From NCBI GenBank assembly GCA_017614395.1, contig JAGABX010000011.1, positions 1 to 32,470 on the forward strand: a DNA stretch of 32,470 nt, given 5' to 3'. Source of the DNA: Eubacterium sp. (GTDB lineage Bacteria; Bacillota; Clostridia; Lachnospirales; Lachnospiraceae). The notes beneath the pieces are model-generated. The model ran no database searches, was not told where the DNA came from, and was given only the letters and a program-made list of their open reading frames with translations. The translations under genes and the position numbers were made by a program. Every line of letters begins with the position of its first letter. The stretch's first letter is position 1. Shown piece by piece: positions 1 through 8,448 of the stretch.

Positions 1-822
1 TTTGAATTAAAAAACGGGGAACAGTTATATTACGAGGATGTCGGCACAGGTCCCGAAACTATAATAATGCTGCATGGCTACAACAGCTCGCATAACCGGT
101 ACAGTATTCCGGTCAGCCGGTTGAAGGATAAACTGCGGTGTATCACCTACGATCACCGGGGGCATTGCAACAGTAAGGCAGCCACCCGTGAAACTGTCAC
201 GATGGAAACACTGGCAAGTGACCTGAACGAGATCATTTGCGGTTTATCATTGGATAAATTTACACTGCTTGGCTGGTCGATGGGAGCCGGTGTTGCCCTG
301 ACATATATTGACATGTACGGATGTTCCGCATTGAAACAGCTCGTGCTCAGTGACATGTCGCCTAAAATGTTGAATGAAGGCGATTGGAATCTCGGACTTT
401 TTCAGGGAAAGTTTACTCAGGAAACACTGGAACAGTTAACACAGAAAGCAAAGGATAAGGATTTTTATTCTCTATTCGAGGCGTTTACGATCGGAGTGAT
501 GCCACATCTGGCTAAATTGCCACGTTTTATTGTGAGACGGACGATAAAAAAGAAAATGCAGAACTGTGACGAGGGTGTGCTCAGGAGTCTCGCCATCTCC
601 ATGGAGAAGCAGGATAACCGCGATGTCGTGGAAAAAATAACGGTTCCGCTGACTTATTTTTACGCGGAGCCGGGATCGCTGTTTTCACCGAAGTTGGCGG
701 AGTGGTACGGAGAGCAAGTGAAGGTTCCGTATAAAACGGTTTGTTTTCCGAATAGCGATCACCGTTTGATAGCGCATTATCCGGAAAAATTCGCTGATGA
801 GGTCGGGAAACTTTTTCCGTAG
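1..822 (+). CDS. Alpha/beta hydrolase, 5' end cut by window edge
   Basis: The reading frame is open from base 1, so the true start lies outside the window; an internal ATG at 67 would cut off the first beta strand. It is an alpha/beta-hydrolase-fold enzyme, probably an esterase or peptidase-type hydrolase with unknown substrate. Visible motifs are the oxyanion HGYNSS just after base 67, the nucleophile elbow GWSMG (Ser encoded near base 277) and a C-terminal SDHRLIAHYPEKF carrying the likely catalytic His. The acid residue is less clear: the usual Asp after strand 7 appears to be replaced in FYAEPGS. No signal peptide can be judged. The next gene starts 125 bp downstream in the same direction. 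Superfamily assignment is secure; specific function is not. Confidence 0.85.
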   Translation, partial: FELKNGEQLYYEDVGTGPETIIMLHGYNSSHNRYSIPVSRLKDKLRCITYDHRGHCNSKAATRETVTMETLASDLNEIICGLSLDKFTLLGWSMGAGVALTYIDMYGCSALKQLVLSDMSPKMLNEGDWNLGLFQGKFTQETLEQLTQKAKDKDFYSLFEAFTIGVMPHLAKLPRFIVRRTIKKKMQNCDEGVLRSLAISMEKQDNRDVVEKITVPLTYFYAEPGSLFSPKLAEWYGEQVKVPYKTVCFPNSDHRLIAHYPEKFADEVGKLFP

Positions 823-947
823 TGATACAGTCTTCAGAATCCGGGCAGATGGACATCAGTGAGTCTGGCAAATACCATATCCGCGCGGAAAAAGTGAGTC
901 TGTCAATGTATTGGGAAAATAAGGAAATAAACAGAAAGGAGCGACTT

Positions 948-3683
948 ATGAAAAAGAAATCATATCGTTTAACTGTGCTGAGACTTTTGTTAATCTGTGC
1001 ATGCCTGATGTGCGCGGGAATGTTTTTCGGTTCAGAGAAACAGTCGCAGGCAAAAAAGAAATGGTACAAAATTGAGGGAGAATGGGTTGGGTTTGATAAA
1101 AAAACAGGAGTGCTTTCATGGGCGCCTATCTCCTATGTCCCGAAAAAAATAGCCGGGACGAAGGTAAAGGTCATAGGGAAATGGGCTTTTTCAGGTAATA
1201 AAAAGATTGTGACTGCCGTTATTCCCTCCTCTGTAAAAAGGATTGACAAGGGCGCGTTCAACGCATGTCCCAAGCTTAAAAAAGTTGTTTTCCCCAAAAA
1301 TTTCAAACTCGGGGATGTCAAGGACAACTCATATTTCTGGGGATCAAATAAACTGGAAACTGTTGTAAACAATCCGGACAAAAACTGGCAGGCGCGAATA
1401 GATACATTTGAAAAAGCAGTAAAGTATTTGGACATGCAGGGGCCGCAGTACTTTTTACAAAATGTCCGTAGCAGCAAAAACCAGTGGATCGTCGGACCTG
1501 ACGGCAAACATATCAATCTCGCCGATCCGGAGGCGGATGATGAATGGCAGGTCATTGTTAACAAGGCGCAGGAGCTGACGAGCGGATGCACCACCGACAG
1601 GGAGAAGGCAGAGGCAATATGCACCTGGATATCGAAATATCTTCACTATGATACCGTATGGATGGAGAAGTTTCAGGAGTGGAGAAAAACGCATGACGAA
1701 AACACCGAGGTATTTCCGCTGAAAAAGGTTACGGACGCATATGGTCTGATAACATGGGATCCGTCCGAGCATGAGGGTGAGACGGCAATGACTACCTGCG
1801 GCGGTTACGGAAATCTCACACAGGCGTTATTCGGCGCGGTCGGAATTCCGTGCGTGCATGTCTGGCGCGAGCAGAAGGAAGGCGAGAGAATAGACCATGT
1901 ATTCAACTGCGCATATGTCGGTGGCAGGTGGATATGGATTGACAGTACCTACATGAGTGATGAGAAGCTCGACTATTTCGACTGCGCTCCGGCCGGATTC
2001 GCGGCGAGTGACCACCGATGTGATGACATCAATCTCGATAATCTCGATGATCTGATCGCGGGACAGACTGCGCCGGTGGAGACAAATAAAACAGATAGCA
2101 ATTCCAATACCGAATATGTCAGGATAGACGGATTGAGCTGGGGGATTGACAGAGCAAGCAATACACTCAAGTGGGTTCCCAAGGAGTGGACAGGAACGGT
2201 TATCCCGACTGAGCTCGACGGAATGACGGTCTATGCCATCGGAGATTATGCGGTTCAAAACCATGATGAAATTCGTGAGATAATAATTCCGGAGGGAATC
2301 ACGTCTGTTGGTGAGGGCGCATTCCGGAACTGTGAACGGCTGAGTTGCGTTACCGTTCCGGCGAGCGTGAAAGAAATCAAAGACTATGCTTTTTCCGGTT
2401 GTGATGAGTTGGAAAATGTTGTCTACAACGGAAACCAAAAGGACATTAAATTCGGAGTATATTCTTTTTCAGGAGCATTCTTTTTACATCCCGATTTTTC
2501 AGACGCATATAAAAAAGGAATTTATTTCAAAAATCTCAATGAGATAAAACTAACAGGCAATTTCGCCGATGATATGGTCGCGATCGGAACCTCGCAGGTC
2601 GGATATCATCAGGGAAATGACGAGAGCGAAATGCACGGCTATAACAAGCTCGGCGGTGAATACTATTCCGAGTACAATTACTACACAGGCTCCCCGGACT
2701 GGCAATGGGGCATGAAGGATTTTGTAAAACAGAGTGATTATCCATACGGCTACGGAGGCTGGTGTGGGAATTTCTGTGACTGGTGCATGAGCATGGCCGG
2801 TCTGCCGAAGGAATGCTCGTCGTTCTACGGAAACAGGGATCAGTCAGTAAAATGGAAGGACACGGTATATGCGGGTGGAAATTATGAGTTGAAAAAGGGC
2901 GACATCATGCATATGTCAGCCGGGCATTACTGCATGATAGTATCCGTGACGGTAGATGGCAGCAAGGTAAAAATAAAGACACTGAACGGCAATCCTGATG
3001 TATCATGGAAAACGTATGTGCTGAACAAGTCCAATGGTAAAAATAACGAGAGTCACAATTATGATTTTGATGAGGTTTTCCCTCTGGACAGTTACGCGGC
3101 AAGTGATGTGAAATACTATACGGTTACATTTGATCCTGATGGTGGCAGTGGCGGTGTGAGTGAGAAAACTGTTTTTGAGGGAGCAAATTACGGCCTTCTG
3201 CCTAAACCCGTGAAATCCGGATTCACATTTGACGGATGGTTCACGGAGAAAAACGGCGGAGGTAAAAAAATATCCGCCTACAGAAATGTATGGCTCGATG
3301 GCAACATAACGGTTTACGCAAATTGGAAAGAGGGCGCCGAACCGGATTATCTCGACATCGATACATACGTGAGTCACGCGCCGGAGCATTCATCCATATC
3401 AGAACAGTTTGCGAGGATATATCTCACGAAGGATACTTTTTCATATGCCGATGTAAAAAAGAAGGCGCAGAAAACCAGGATAAAAAGAATGAACGGCAAG
3501 GGAAAAATGACCTGCAAAAATGTTACCGAGGGAGCCAAAAAGAAATACATAAAACTGGGAAATGATGGCCGTGTTACGATAAAAAAAGGCGCTCCGCGAG
3601 GAACCTATGCTATTCATGTTACAGTCGACCAATATAAAACCGTGAACATGACACAGGCAACAGTTTATATCAAGATAGTGTAA
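948..3683 (+). CDS. Secreted LRR / transglutaminase-like / CHAP-like surface protein
   Basis: The start at 948 is chosen because AGAAAGGAG precedes it and it opens a signal peptide (MKKKSYRLTV then a hydrophobic core to about residue 28). The frame is open further upstream but without these marks. The product is 911 aa. Domains in order: BspA-type leucine-rich repeat at about 72-118 (IDKGAFNACPKLKKVVFP); transglutaminase-like core with Cys284 (TTCGGYGN), His317 (DHVFN) and Asp332 (WIDSTY); second LRR at about 425-495; CHAP/NlpC-like amidase core with Cys606 (GGWCGNFCDWC) and His660 (SAGHYCMIV); an InlB B-type repeat at about 725-795 (GFTFDGWFTEKNGG...VYANWK); and a basic C-terminal domain. 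No LPxTG motif is present. Probably extracellular, acting on peptidoglycan or proteins. It ends 5 bp from the stop of the convergent gene. Confidence 0.88.
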   Translation: MKKKSYRLTVLRLLLICACLMCAGMFFGSEKQSQAKKKWYKIEGEWVGFDKKTGVLSWAPISYVPKKIAGTKVKVIGKWAFSGNKKIVTAVIPSSVKRIDKGAFNACPKLKKVVFPKNFKLGDVKDNSYFWGSNKLETVVNNPDKNWQARIDTFEKAVKYLDMQGPQYFLQNVRSSKNQWIVGPDGKHINLADPEADDEWQVIVNKAQELTSGCTTDREKAEAICTWISKYLHYDTVWMEKFQEWRKTHDENTEVFPLKKVTDAYGLITWDPSEHEGETAMTTCGGYGNLTQALFGAVGIPCVHVWREQKEGERIDHVFNCAYVGGRWIWIDSTYMSDEKLDYFDCAPAGFAASDHRCDDINLDNLDDLIAGQTAPVETNKTDSNSNTEYVRIDGLSWGIDRASNTLKWVPKEWTGTVIPTELDGMTVYAIGDYAVQNHDEIREIIIPEGITSVGEGAFRNCERLSCVTVPASVKEIKDYAFSGCDELENVVYNGNQKDIKFGVYSFSGAFFLHPDFSDAYKKGIYFKNLNEIKLTGNFADDMVAIGTSQVGYHQGNDESEMHGYNKLGGEYYSEYNYYTGSPDWQWGMKDFVKQSDYPYGYGGWCGNFCDWCMSMAGLPKECSSFYGNRDQSVKWKDTVYAGGNYELKKGDIMHMSAGHYCMIVSVTVDGSKVKIKTLNGNPDVSWKTYVLNKSNGKNNESHNYDFDEVFPLDSYAASDVKYYTVTFDPDGGSGGVSEKTVFEGANYGLLPKPVKSGFTFDGWFTEKNGGGKKISAYRNVWLDGNITVYANWKEGAEPDYLDIDTYVSHAPEHSSISEQFARIYLTKDTFSYADVKKKAQKTRIKRMNGKGKMTCKNVTEGAKKKYIKLGNDGRVTIKKGAPRGTYAIHVTVDQYKTVNMTQATVYIKIV

Positions 3684-3688
3684 ACATA

Positions 3689-4768
3689 TTATGGTGCGGT
3701 GGCAGAGCATATTTCGAGTCTGCGGTGAAACATCTGCCTCCACTCATCATGACCGGCAAACCATGCGTCATCAAATTCACCGATCGGATGAAAACCGATG
3801 TGGCTGATCGCGTCCAGTGCCGCCTCACGCTGATTTATGGTCCGCAGGGGCTGGCACATGGCGCCGTCTGTTGTGTCATATGAACGGAACGCCTGATTAA
3901 AATCCATCAGGTCATGCAGCCGGATACGCTCGCCGCTTTCGTTATCTATCAGCCATCCCCAGTTGCCCCAGTGACGGTCGGTATTTCCGACCAGATAATC
4001 AATTATATTCATCGTGTAAAAACCATGCGCATCTTTTTTTAATACATCCTCCAACCAATTGATTTCGTGGTTGACAGAGTAGATCTGAAATGCCTCCATC
4101 GTAGCGATACTGTATTTTTTAGAAGTGAAAATCTCTGAACGGGTAACTTTTGTATCTTCAAAACAGTCTTCTGTATATCTGACCTGCGGAACATCAAAAC
4201 AGCCGGCAATTCGGCTTGCGATAAGTTCACGGTCAACTGCTTCTTCATTGCCGTCCTTCAACAAATAAAATGTATCTCCGCGCCTAATCCATGCCTTCGG
4301 AAACATGCCGGGCGTGTTCAGGTTGTTTGCGATCAGGTGGCGGTTTTCAACTGTCATTTGTTTGCCACGCAACGACAGGTCAGTAAATGCGTTGGTCAGA
4401 GAGTGGTCATACAGATTAATATCGGCGAATGATATGTCTTCACCGGTCTCTCTGACCCAGTACAGGTCTATCAACGACAATGCGTGATAACTCATTGCAA
4501 TTTCCGCGCGATCGCGGTCCGTAGTCAATTGTGAAGCGCCGATACTATTCAATATTTCCTTGATATATGCACGATCAATATTGATCAGGCGTGTGGCACA
4601 CCAATGATAGAAATTGTTGAGATTCTGGATCATTATATCTATATCATCAGTTGTTTTCTCGAGAAAAAGATCATAGGGAAGGCGAGCAGAGTCACGAATA
4701 ATACAACTGCCGTTCCTGTTCACAGTGGCAATTTCGTGATCTCCGTGCATGATAACCATGTCTGTCAT
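3689..4768 (-). CDS. Solitary HipA-like kinase
   Basis: A 359-aa protein with the C-terminal kinase core of the HipA/CtkA group. Lys171 (FYLLKDG) fits the ATP-binding lysine. GNTDRHWGN places the catalytic Asp at 264, and LMDFNQAF places the metal-binding Asp at 289. The N-terminal half does not resemble the HipA N1 domain, so this is not a canonical HipA toxin; similar Firmicutes proteins are often called HipA-domain or, misleadingly, excisionase. The start is supported by GGGAGG at 4777-4782 on the minus strand. No HipB-type partner is adjacent. It is divergent from the sigma-WYL gene and has its own consensus promoter with an inverted repeat. Role (Ser/Thr phosphorylation of an unknown target) is inferred from the family. 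Confidence 0.82.
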   Translation of the reverse strand: MTDMVIMHGDHEIATVNRNGSCIIRDSARLPYDLFLEKTTDDIDIMIQNLNNFYHWCATRLINIDRAYIKEILNSIGASQLTTDRDRAEIAMSYHALSLIDLYWVRETGEDISFADINLYDHSLTNAFTDLSLRGKQMTVENRHLIANNLNTPGMFPKAWIRRGDTFYLLKDGNEEAVDRELIASRIAGCFDVPQVRYTEDCFEDTKVTRSEIFTSKKYSIATMEAFQIYSVNHEINWLEDVLKKDAHGFYTMNIIDYLVGNTDRHWGNWGWLIDNESGERIRLHDLMDFNQAFRSYDTTDGAMCQPLRTINQREAALDAISHIGFHPIGEFDDAWFAGHDEWRQMFHRRLEICSATAP

Positions 4769-4793
4769 TGTCTGATCCTCCCATACTCATCAA

Positions 4794-4815
4794 GTTTATG
4801 ATTAAAATAATAAAC
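4794..4815. promoter_or_regulatory. Inverted repeat overlapping the -10 of the HipA-like gene
   Basis: GTTTAT (4794-4799) and ATAAAC (4810-4815) form a perfect 6-bp inverted repeat covering the -10 box and the expected start of the minus-strand transcript. On the minus strand 4800-4815 reads GTTTATTATTTTAATC, 14 of 16 identical to the sequence at the hipBA -10 region (32334-32349). A candidate operator. Confidence 0.45.
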
Positions 4816-4835
4816 GATTGATAAGAGAATGTCAA
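4807..4835 (-). promoter_or_regulatory. Sigma-A promoter of the HipA-like gene
   Basis: On the minus strand TTGACA (4830-4835) and TATTAT (4807-4812) are separated by 17 bp. The predicted start near 4800 gives a leader of about 32 nt with a good ribosome binding site. Confidence 0.7.
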
Positions 4836-4872
4836 TTTTTTTTAATAGAAACGAGAGCATCTGATCACCAGA

Positions 4873-5015
4873 TTAAAACATCTTGCTTTTATTTGGATAA
4901 TATGCTATAATCCAACAGATTGAAAAGCCCTTAACCATAGCCTCATTGTTTCGATTATCATGCTGATGAGATGGCAGCAGTGGTGGGAGAATGGCTGTGT
5001 GAACGATTGGCATAG
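4873..5015 (+). pseudogene. Relic of a duplicated Est1E-like esterase gene (promoter/leader fused to its 3' end)
   Basis: Bases about 4873-4937 match the promoter and leader of the esterase gene at 10169-10957 almost base for base, including TTGCTT, ATGCTATAAT, TCCAACA, ATTGAAA and TTAACCA. From 4944 the sequence jumps to the last 24 codons of that gene. The 43 bases from CATTGTTTCG through GCAGTGGTGG are identical in both places. Translation gives HCFDYHADEMAAVV then GEWLCERLA and a stop at 5013-5015, against EKWLKNDDM in the intact gene. About 740 bp of coding sequence are missing. The simplest reading is a gene duplication followed by internal deletion; the promoter survived. Confidence 0.85.
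4883..4911 (+). promoter_or_regulatory. Captured promoter reading toward the sigma-WYL gene
   Basis: TTGCTT (4883-4888), 17-bp spacer, TATAAT (4906-4911) with an extended -10 TG (ATGCTATAAT). It is conserved from the esterase promoter at 11008-11036. The predicted start is near 4918, giving a leader of about 150 nt to the ATG at 5066, with no terminator-like hairpin seen between. Confidence 0.72.
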
Positions 5016-5065
5016 ATGAAACATAATGAAAATTGATTTCAGGTTTGACAGAACAGGAGGTATTC

Positions 5066-6790
5066 ATGGAAGAATCGTCTGAAAAACACATCGCCGAATT
5101 AGTTGACAGGGCAAAAAACGGTGATAATGACGCATGGACTGAGCTTGTTAATTATTTTCGCAAATACATAGAAAGACTAGCCGGGAAGTACGGATCAAAC
5201 GGCACAGTGGATATTGACGATCTGATATCAGTCGGAATGATCGGTTTCTGTGAGGCCGTCAGACACTTTGATCCGTCAAAGGGAACATCGCTCAAAACAT
5301 TCGCCACATATTACATAACCGGTGCAATTAATGACGAACTCAGGATAGCGCTGAATCCAACGGGAATGAACACGGCCGGTTTAAAGGATGAAGAAACCCG
5401 GGATATTCTGTTATCATATTCATCAGTAGAAGAGTTGAGCGAACAGGGTTTGGATATTCCGGCGCCTGATATATGGAGTAAACTGGAAACAGAGATATCA
5501 GAACCGGTGAAAAAATATGACGATAAAGCTGAAAAACAGGCCGATAACCCTCAGGAGACTGCAGCGAAGGAACAAACCCCCGATGTCAGTGAAGTCATCG
5601 ATAATGCAATTGACAAGGGAAAATTCTCGGAAACGAGAAGAGCACTACAGATTTTAGAGGTACTGAAGAAGGCTACTGATGATAATCATCCAGTTAACAA
5701 GGAAAAACTTGCTGAATTGCTGAAAGTATACAGAGCAGGAAAATATAACAACAGTACTCCAACCAAGGCTGATAACACGTTTACCAGAAGCATAGAGGAG
5801 ATTCTCGCGGAGGTTGATCCCCTGAATTACACAGATGAAAATGACGACGAATACCTGATCAGATACAGCGGGTATCAGGAGGATCGTTTAGACCAAAAGA
5901 TAAATAAAAAGAAAAAGGGACTGGAAATAACTGATTTCACTTATAATCATTTATTCAGCAATGATGAGTTGGATCAGCTGATCAATGTTATCAGTTTGTC
6001 AGCAATTCTGTCGGATGATGACAGGAATAATCTGGTTTCCAAGATACTCAGTACAGCCAGCATGTATTATGAAAACCCGTTATGGAATGGCAAGAAGCTG
6101 CGGTATGGCGCGGATGGGATCCAGGGACGGTTTTTGATCAGCGATGATGAGAGCAGAAAAAAGCTCGCGGAGAACATATATCGGATACGGCGCGCCATAT
6201 GCGAGTTTAAACAAGTATATTTTTATTTCAACTGTCATAATGAGAACCATGAGGTGGTTCATAAAAATGAGAGGCATCACATACTGAGTCCGTATCATCT
6301 GGTGGTATATAATGACCAGTATTATTGCATCGGCCTCAGGAGTGATGACCGGCAAAACAGGATATGGCACTACAGACTGGATCTGATGTCGGATATTCAG
6401 CCGTATCTGGATCCTGATGGAAAAGAGAAAATGATTGAGGTCGTTCCGTTCGAAGGTCTGCCGATATTTAATGCGTACTGGGATCCGGAAAAGTATCTGG
6501 CAGAACATCTGAACATGGGATTTGACGAACCCAGAGAGGTCAGGATCAAGGTCAGGAAGGACCGTTACAATCTGTTATATGATTCTTTTTCAAATCATTA
6601 TAAAAAAGTCAGGGAAGCGGAGGAACCGGGCTATGACATCGTCAGCGTAAAAACGTCCCCGTATATGATCGTCAGGTGGGCGCTGCAACACAGCGAGTAC
6701 GTGGAAGTACTGAACAATGACATCAGAGAGGAAATTCAGAATTTGACAAAAGAGATTTCTACGAGATACGGGAGGAAACCTGAGGATTGA
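5066..6790 (+). CDS. Sigma-70 region 2 - HTH - WYL fusion regulator
   Basis: 574 aa from the ATG at 5066, behind ACAGGAGG at 5053-5060. Residues about 10-93 match sigma-70 region 2: DDLISVGMIGF, AVRHFDPSKG and LKTFATYYITGAINDELR, the core-RNA-polymerase-binding and -10-recognition helices. No sigma region 4 follows. Residues 100-185 are a charged linker. Residues 187-250 resemble the N-terminal HTH of WYL regulators (RRALQILEVLKKATDDNHPV, later RSIEEILAEVDP). Residues about 377-445 form a WYL domain (SPYHLVVYNDQYYCIGLR, IWHYRLDLM; the WYL triad itself reads YYC). About 488-565 resembles the WCX extension. WYL domains usually sense a ligand or nucleic acid, so a ligand-controlled sigma-like or anti-termination role is possible but is inference. 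Divergent from the HipA-like kinase gene. Confidence 0.85.
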   Translation: MEESSEKHIAELVDRAKNGDNDAWTELVNYFRKYIERLAGKYGSNGTVDIDDLISVGMIGFCEAVRHFDPSKGTSLKTFATYYITGAINDELRIALNPTGMNTAGLKDEETRDILLSYSSVEELSEQGLDIPAPDIWSKLETEISEPVKKYDDKAEKQADNPQETAAKEQTPDVSEVIDNAIDKGKFSETRRALQILEVLKKATDDNHPVNKEKLAELLKVYRAGKYNNSTPTKADNTFTRSIEEILAEVDPLNYTDENDDEYLIRYSGYQEDRLDQKINKKKKGLEITDFTYNHLFSNDELDQLINVISLSAILSDDDRNNLVSKILSTASMYYENPLWNGKKLRYGADGIQGRFLISDDESRKKLAENIYRIRRAICEFKQVYFYFNCHNENHEVVHKNERHHILSPYHLVVYNDQYYCIGLRSDDRQNRIWHYRLDLMSDIQPYLDPDGKEKMIEVVPFEGLPIFNAYWDPEKYLAEHLNMGFDEPREVRIKVRKDRYNLLYDSFSNHYKKVREAEEPGYDIVSVKTSPYMIVRWALQHSEYVEVLNNDIREEIQNLTKEISTRYGRKPED

Positions 6791-6883
6791 TCGACTGGAG
6801 TGACTTGTTTCTCCTACTTGTCCTCGGGACTGCGTGCTGCGTAGCGGTTAAACTCCATGCGCAACCCCTGTGATTAAAATAAG

Positions 6884-6910
6884 AGGCGGCAGGAATATGT
6901 CCTGCCGCCT
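6884..6910 (-). terminator. Rho-independent terminator
   Basis: AGGCGGCAGGA (6884-6894) and TCCTGCCGCCT (6900-6910) form a perfect 11-bp GC-rich stem with a 5-nt loop. On the minus strand it is followed by CTTATTTTAA, so it best terminates the trpB-like gene; it may also stop the convergent sigma-WYL transcript. The rest of 6791-6938 shows no gene. Confidence 0.8.
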
Positions 6911-6938
6911 GTTCATTTCAGTATTAAAACAGCAATAC

Positions 6939-8315
6939 TTACGCGTTTACCTTCGGAAGTTTTGCGATTGATGCGGCGATTTCCTCATCGGTAGGAATCT
7001 GGTCAGTCATTTCACCGTTATTGTATTTCTCATATGCAACCATATCAAAATATCCTGTTCCGGTCAGACCGAACACGATGGTTTTCTCCTCCCCGGTTTC
7101 CTTGCAGCGGAGTGCCTCGTCGATTGCAACACGGATTGCGTGTGAACTCTCCGGTGCGGGCAGGATACCCTCAACGCGGGCAAACTGCTCGGCAGCGGCG
7201 AACACTTCCGTCTGTTCTACGCTGACAGCCTCCATGTATCCGTCATGATAGAGCTGTGACAGTGTGGAGCTCATGCCGTGGAAACGCAGGCCTCCCGCGT
7301 GGTTTGCTGACGGGATGAAGCTGGATCCCAGCGTGTACATTTTTGCAAGCGGGCAGATCATACCGGTGTCGCAGAAATCGTATGCAAATGTTCCGCGCGT
7401 GAAGCTCGGACAGGATGCCGGCTCAACAGCGATGATCCGGTAATCGGCCTCGCCCCGCAGTTTCTCGCCCATGAACGGAGCAATGAGTCCGCCGAGATTG
7501 GAACCGCCTCCCGCGCATCCGATGATCATGTCCGGATGAATGCCGTATTTATCAAGAGCCGTCTTGGTCTCGAGACCGATAACCGACTGATGGAGAAGTA
7601 CCTGGTTCAAAACGCTTCCGAGTACGTAACGATAACCCGGATCCTGAGCCGCAACCTCAACTGCCTCTGAAATTGCGCAGCCGAGACTTCCCGTGGTGCC
7701 CGGATGCTCAGCAAGAATCTTGCGTCCCACCTCAGTGGTATCGGATGGCGACGGAACAACAGATGCTCCGTAGGTGCGCATAACCTCACGTCGGAATGGT
7801 TTCTGTTCATAGGAAACCTTTACCATATATACCTTGCAGTCAAGATCGAGATATGAGCAGGCCATTGACAACGCAGTGCCCCACTGTCCGGCGCCCGTCT
7901 CTGTGGTAACACCCTTCAGCCCCTGCTTTTTAGCGTAATATGCCTGAGCAATGGCGGAGTTCAGTTTGTGTGAACCGCTTGTGTTGTTTCCCTCAAATTT
8001 GTAGTAGATTTTTGCCGGTGTTCCGAGTTTTTCCTCAAGGCAGTATGCACGTACCAGAGGTGACGGACGATACATTTTGTAGAAATCACGGATCTCATCC
8101 GGAATATCGATCATCGGTGTAGTGTCATCCAGCTCCTGCGCAACCAGCTCATCGCAGAATACTGCGCCGAGCTCCTGTGCGTTCAGCGGCTGACCCGTGC
8201 CGGGGTTGAGGAGCGGTGCCGGTTTGTTTTTCATGTCTGCGCGAAGGTTGTACCACGCCTTCGGCATCTCATCCTCCTCGAGATAGATTTTGTAAGGAAC
8301 CTTGTTTTCGCTCAT
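6939..8315 (-). CDS. trpB: Tryptophan synthase beta chain-like protein, TrpB2 type
   Basis: A 458-aa PLP enzyme that condenses indole with serine to tryptophan. The start at 8315 is chosen for GGGAGG five bases upstream (8321-8326); in-frame codons upstream lie within the promoter. It is longer than classical TrpB (about 400 aa), as usual for TrpB2. NTSGSHKLN places the PLP lysine at 118, TETGAGQWG follows at 138-146 (catalytic Glu139), and CAGGGSNLGG (267-276) is the phosphate-binding loop. No trpA or other trp gene is nearby, which fits indole salvage rather than de novo synthesis. The gene has its own promoter and terminator. It could also use another beta-replacement substrate. Confidence 0.92.
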   Translation of the reverse strand: MSENKVPYKIYLEEDEMPKAWYNLRADMKNKPAPLLNPGTGQPLNAQELGAVFCDELVAQELDDTTPMIDIPDEIRDFYKMYRPSPLVRAYCLEEKLGTPAKIYYKFEGNNTSGSHKLNSAIAQAYYAKKQGLKGVTTETGAGQWGTALSMACSYLDLDCKVYMVKVSYEQKPFRREVMRTYGASVVPSPSDTTEVGRKILAEHPGTTGSLGCAISEAVEVAAQDPGYRYVLGSVLNQVLLHQSVIGLETKTALDKYGIHPDMIIGCAGGGSNLGGLIAPFMGEKLRGEADYRIIAVEPASCPSFTRGTFAYDFCDTGMICPLAKMYTLGSSFIPSANHAGGLRFHGMSSTLSQLYHDGYMEAVSVEQTEVFAAAEQFARVEGILPAPESSHAIRVAIDEALRCKETGEEKTIVFGLTGTGYFDMVAYEKYNNGEMTDQIPTDEEIAASIAKLPKVNA

Positions 8316-8379
8316 TTTTACCTCCCATTGTTTTTTCATAAAAAGTTTCGCGTTTTCCGTTGCAACCGCAACGATATAT

Positions 8380-8408
8380 ATTTTAATCGATTCGACGCCC
8401 GGTGTCAA
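8380..8408 (-). promoter_or_regulatory. Promoter of the trpB-like gene
   Basis: Minus strand TTGACA (8403-8408), 17-bp spacer, TAAAAT (8380-8385). The leader to the ATG at 8315 is about 55-60 nt, too short for a T-box or trp attenuator. Confidence 0.7.
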
Positions 8409-8448
8409 TAGAAACTGTCCATAATATTATGCAACCGCTCCGGACTGT

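Noticed and set aside
822-947. Upstream extension of the transglutaminase-like protein
   Set aside because: It would bury the signal peptide behind 42 hydrophilic residues; the start at 948 has a clear ribosome site.
4305-4487. Plus-strand 60-aa frame inside the HipA-like gene
   Set aside because: Antisense shadow of a convincing kinase; no ribosome site.
8316-8379. T-box or trp leader before the TrpB2 gene
   Set aside because: The leader is only about 60 nt and has no stem series or T-box sequence.
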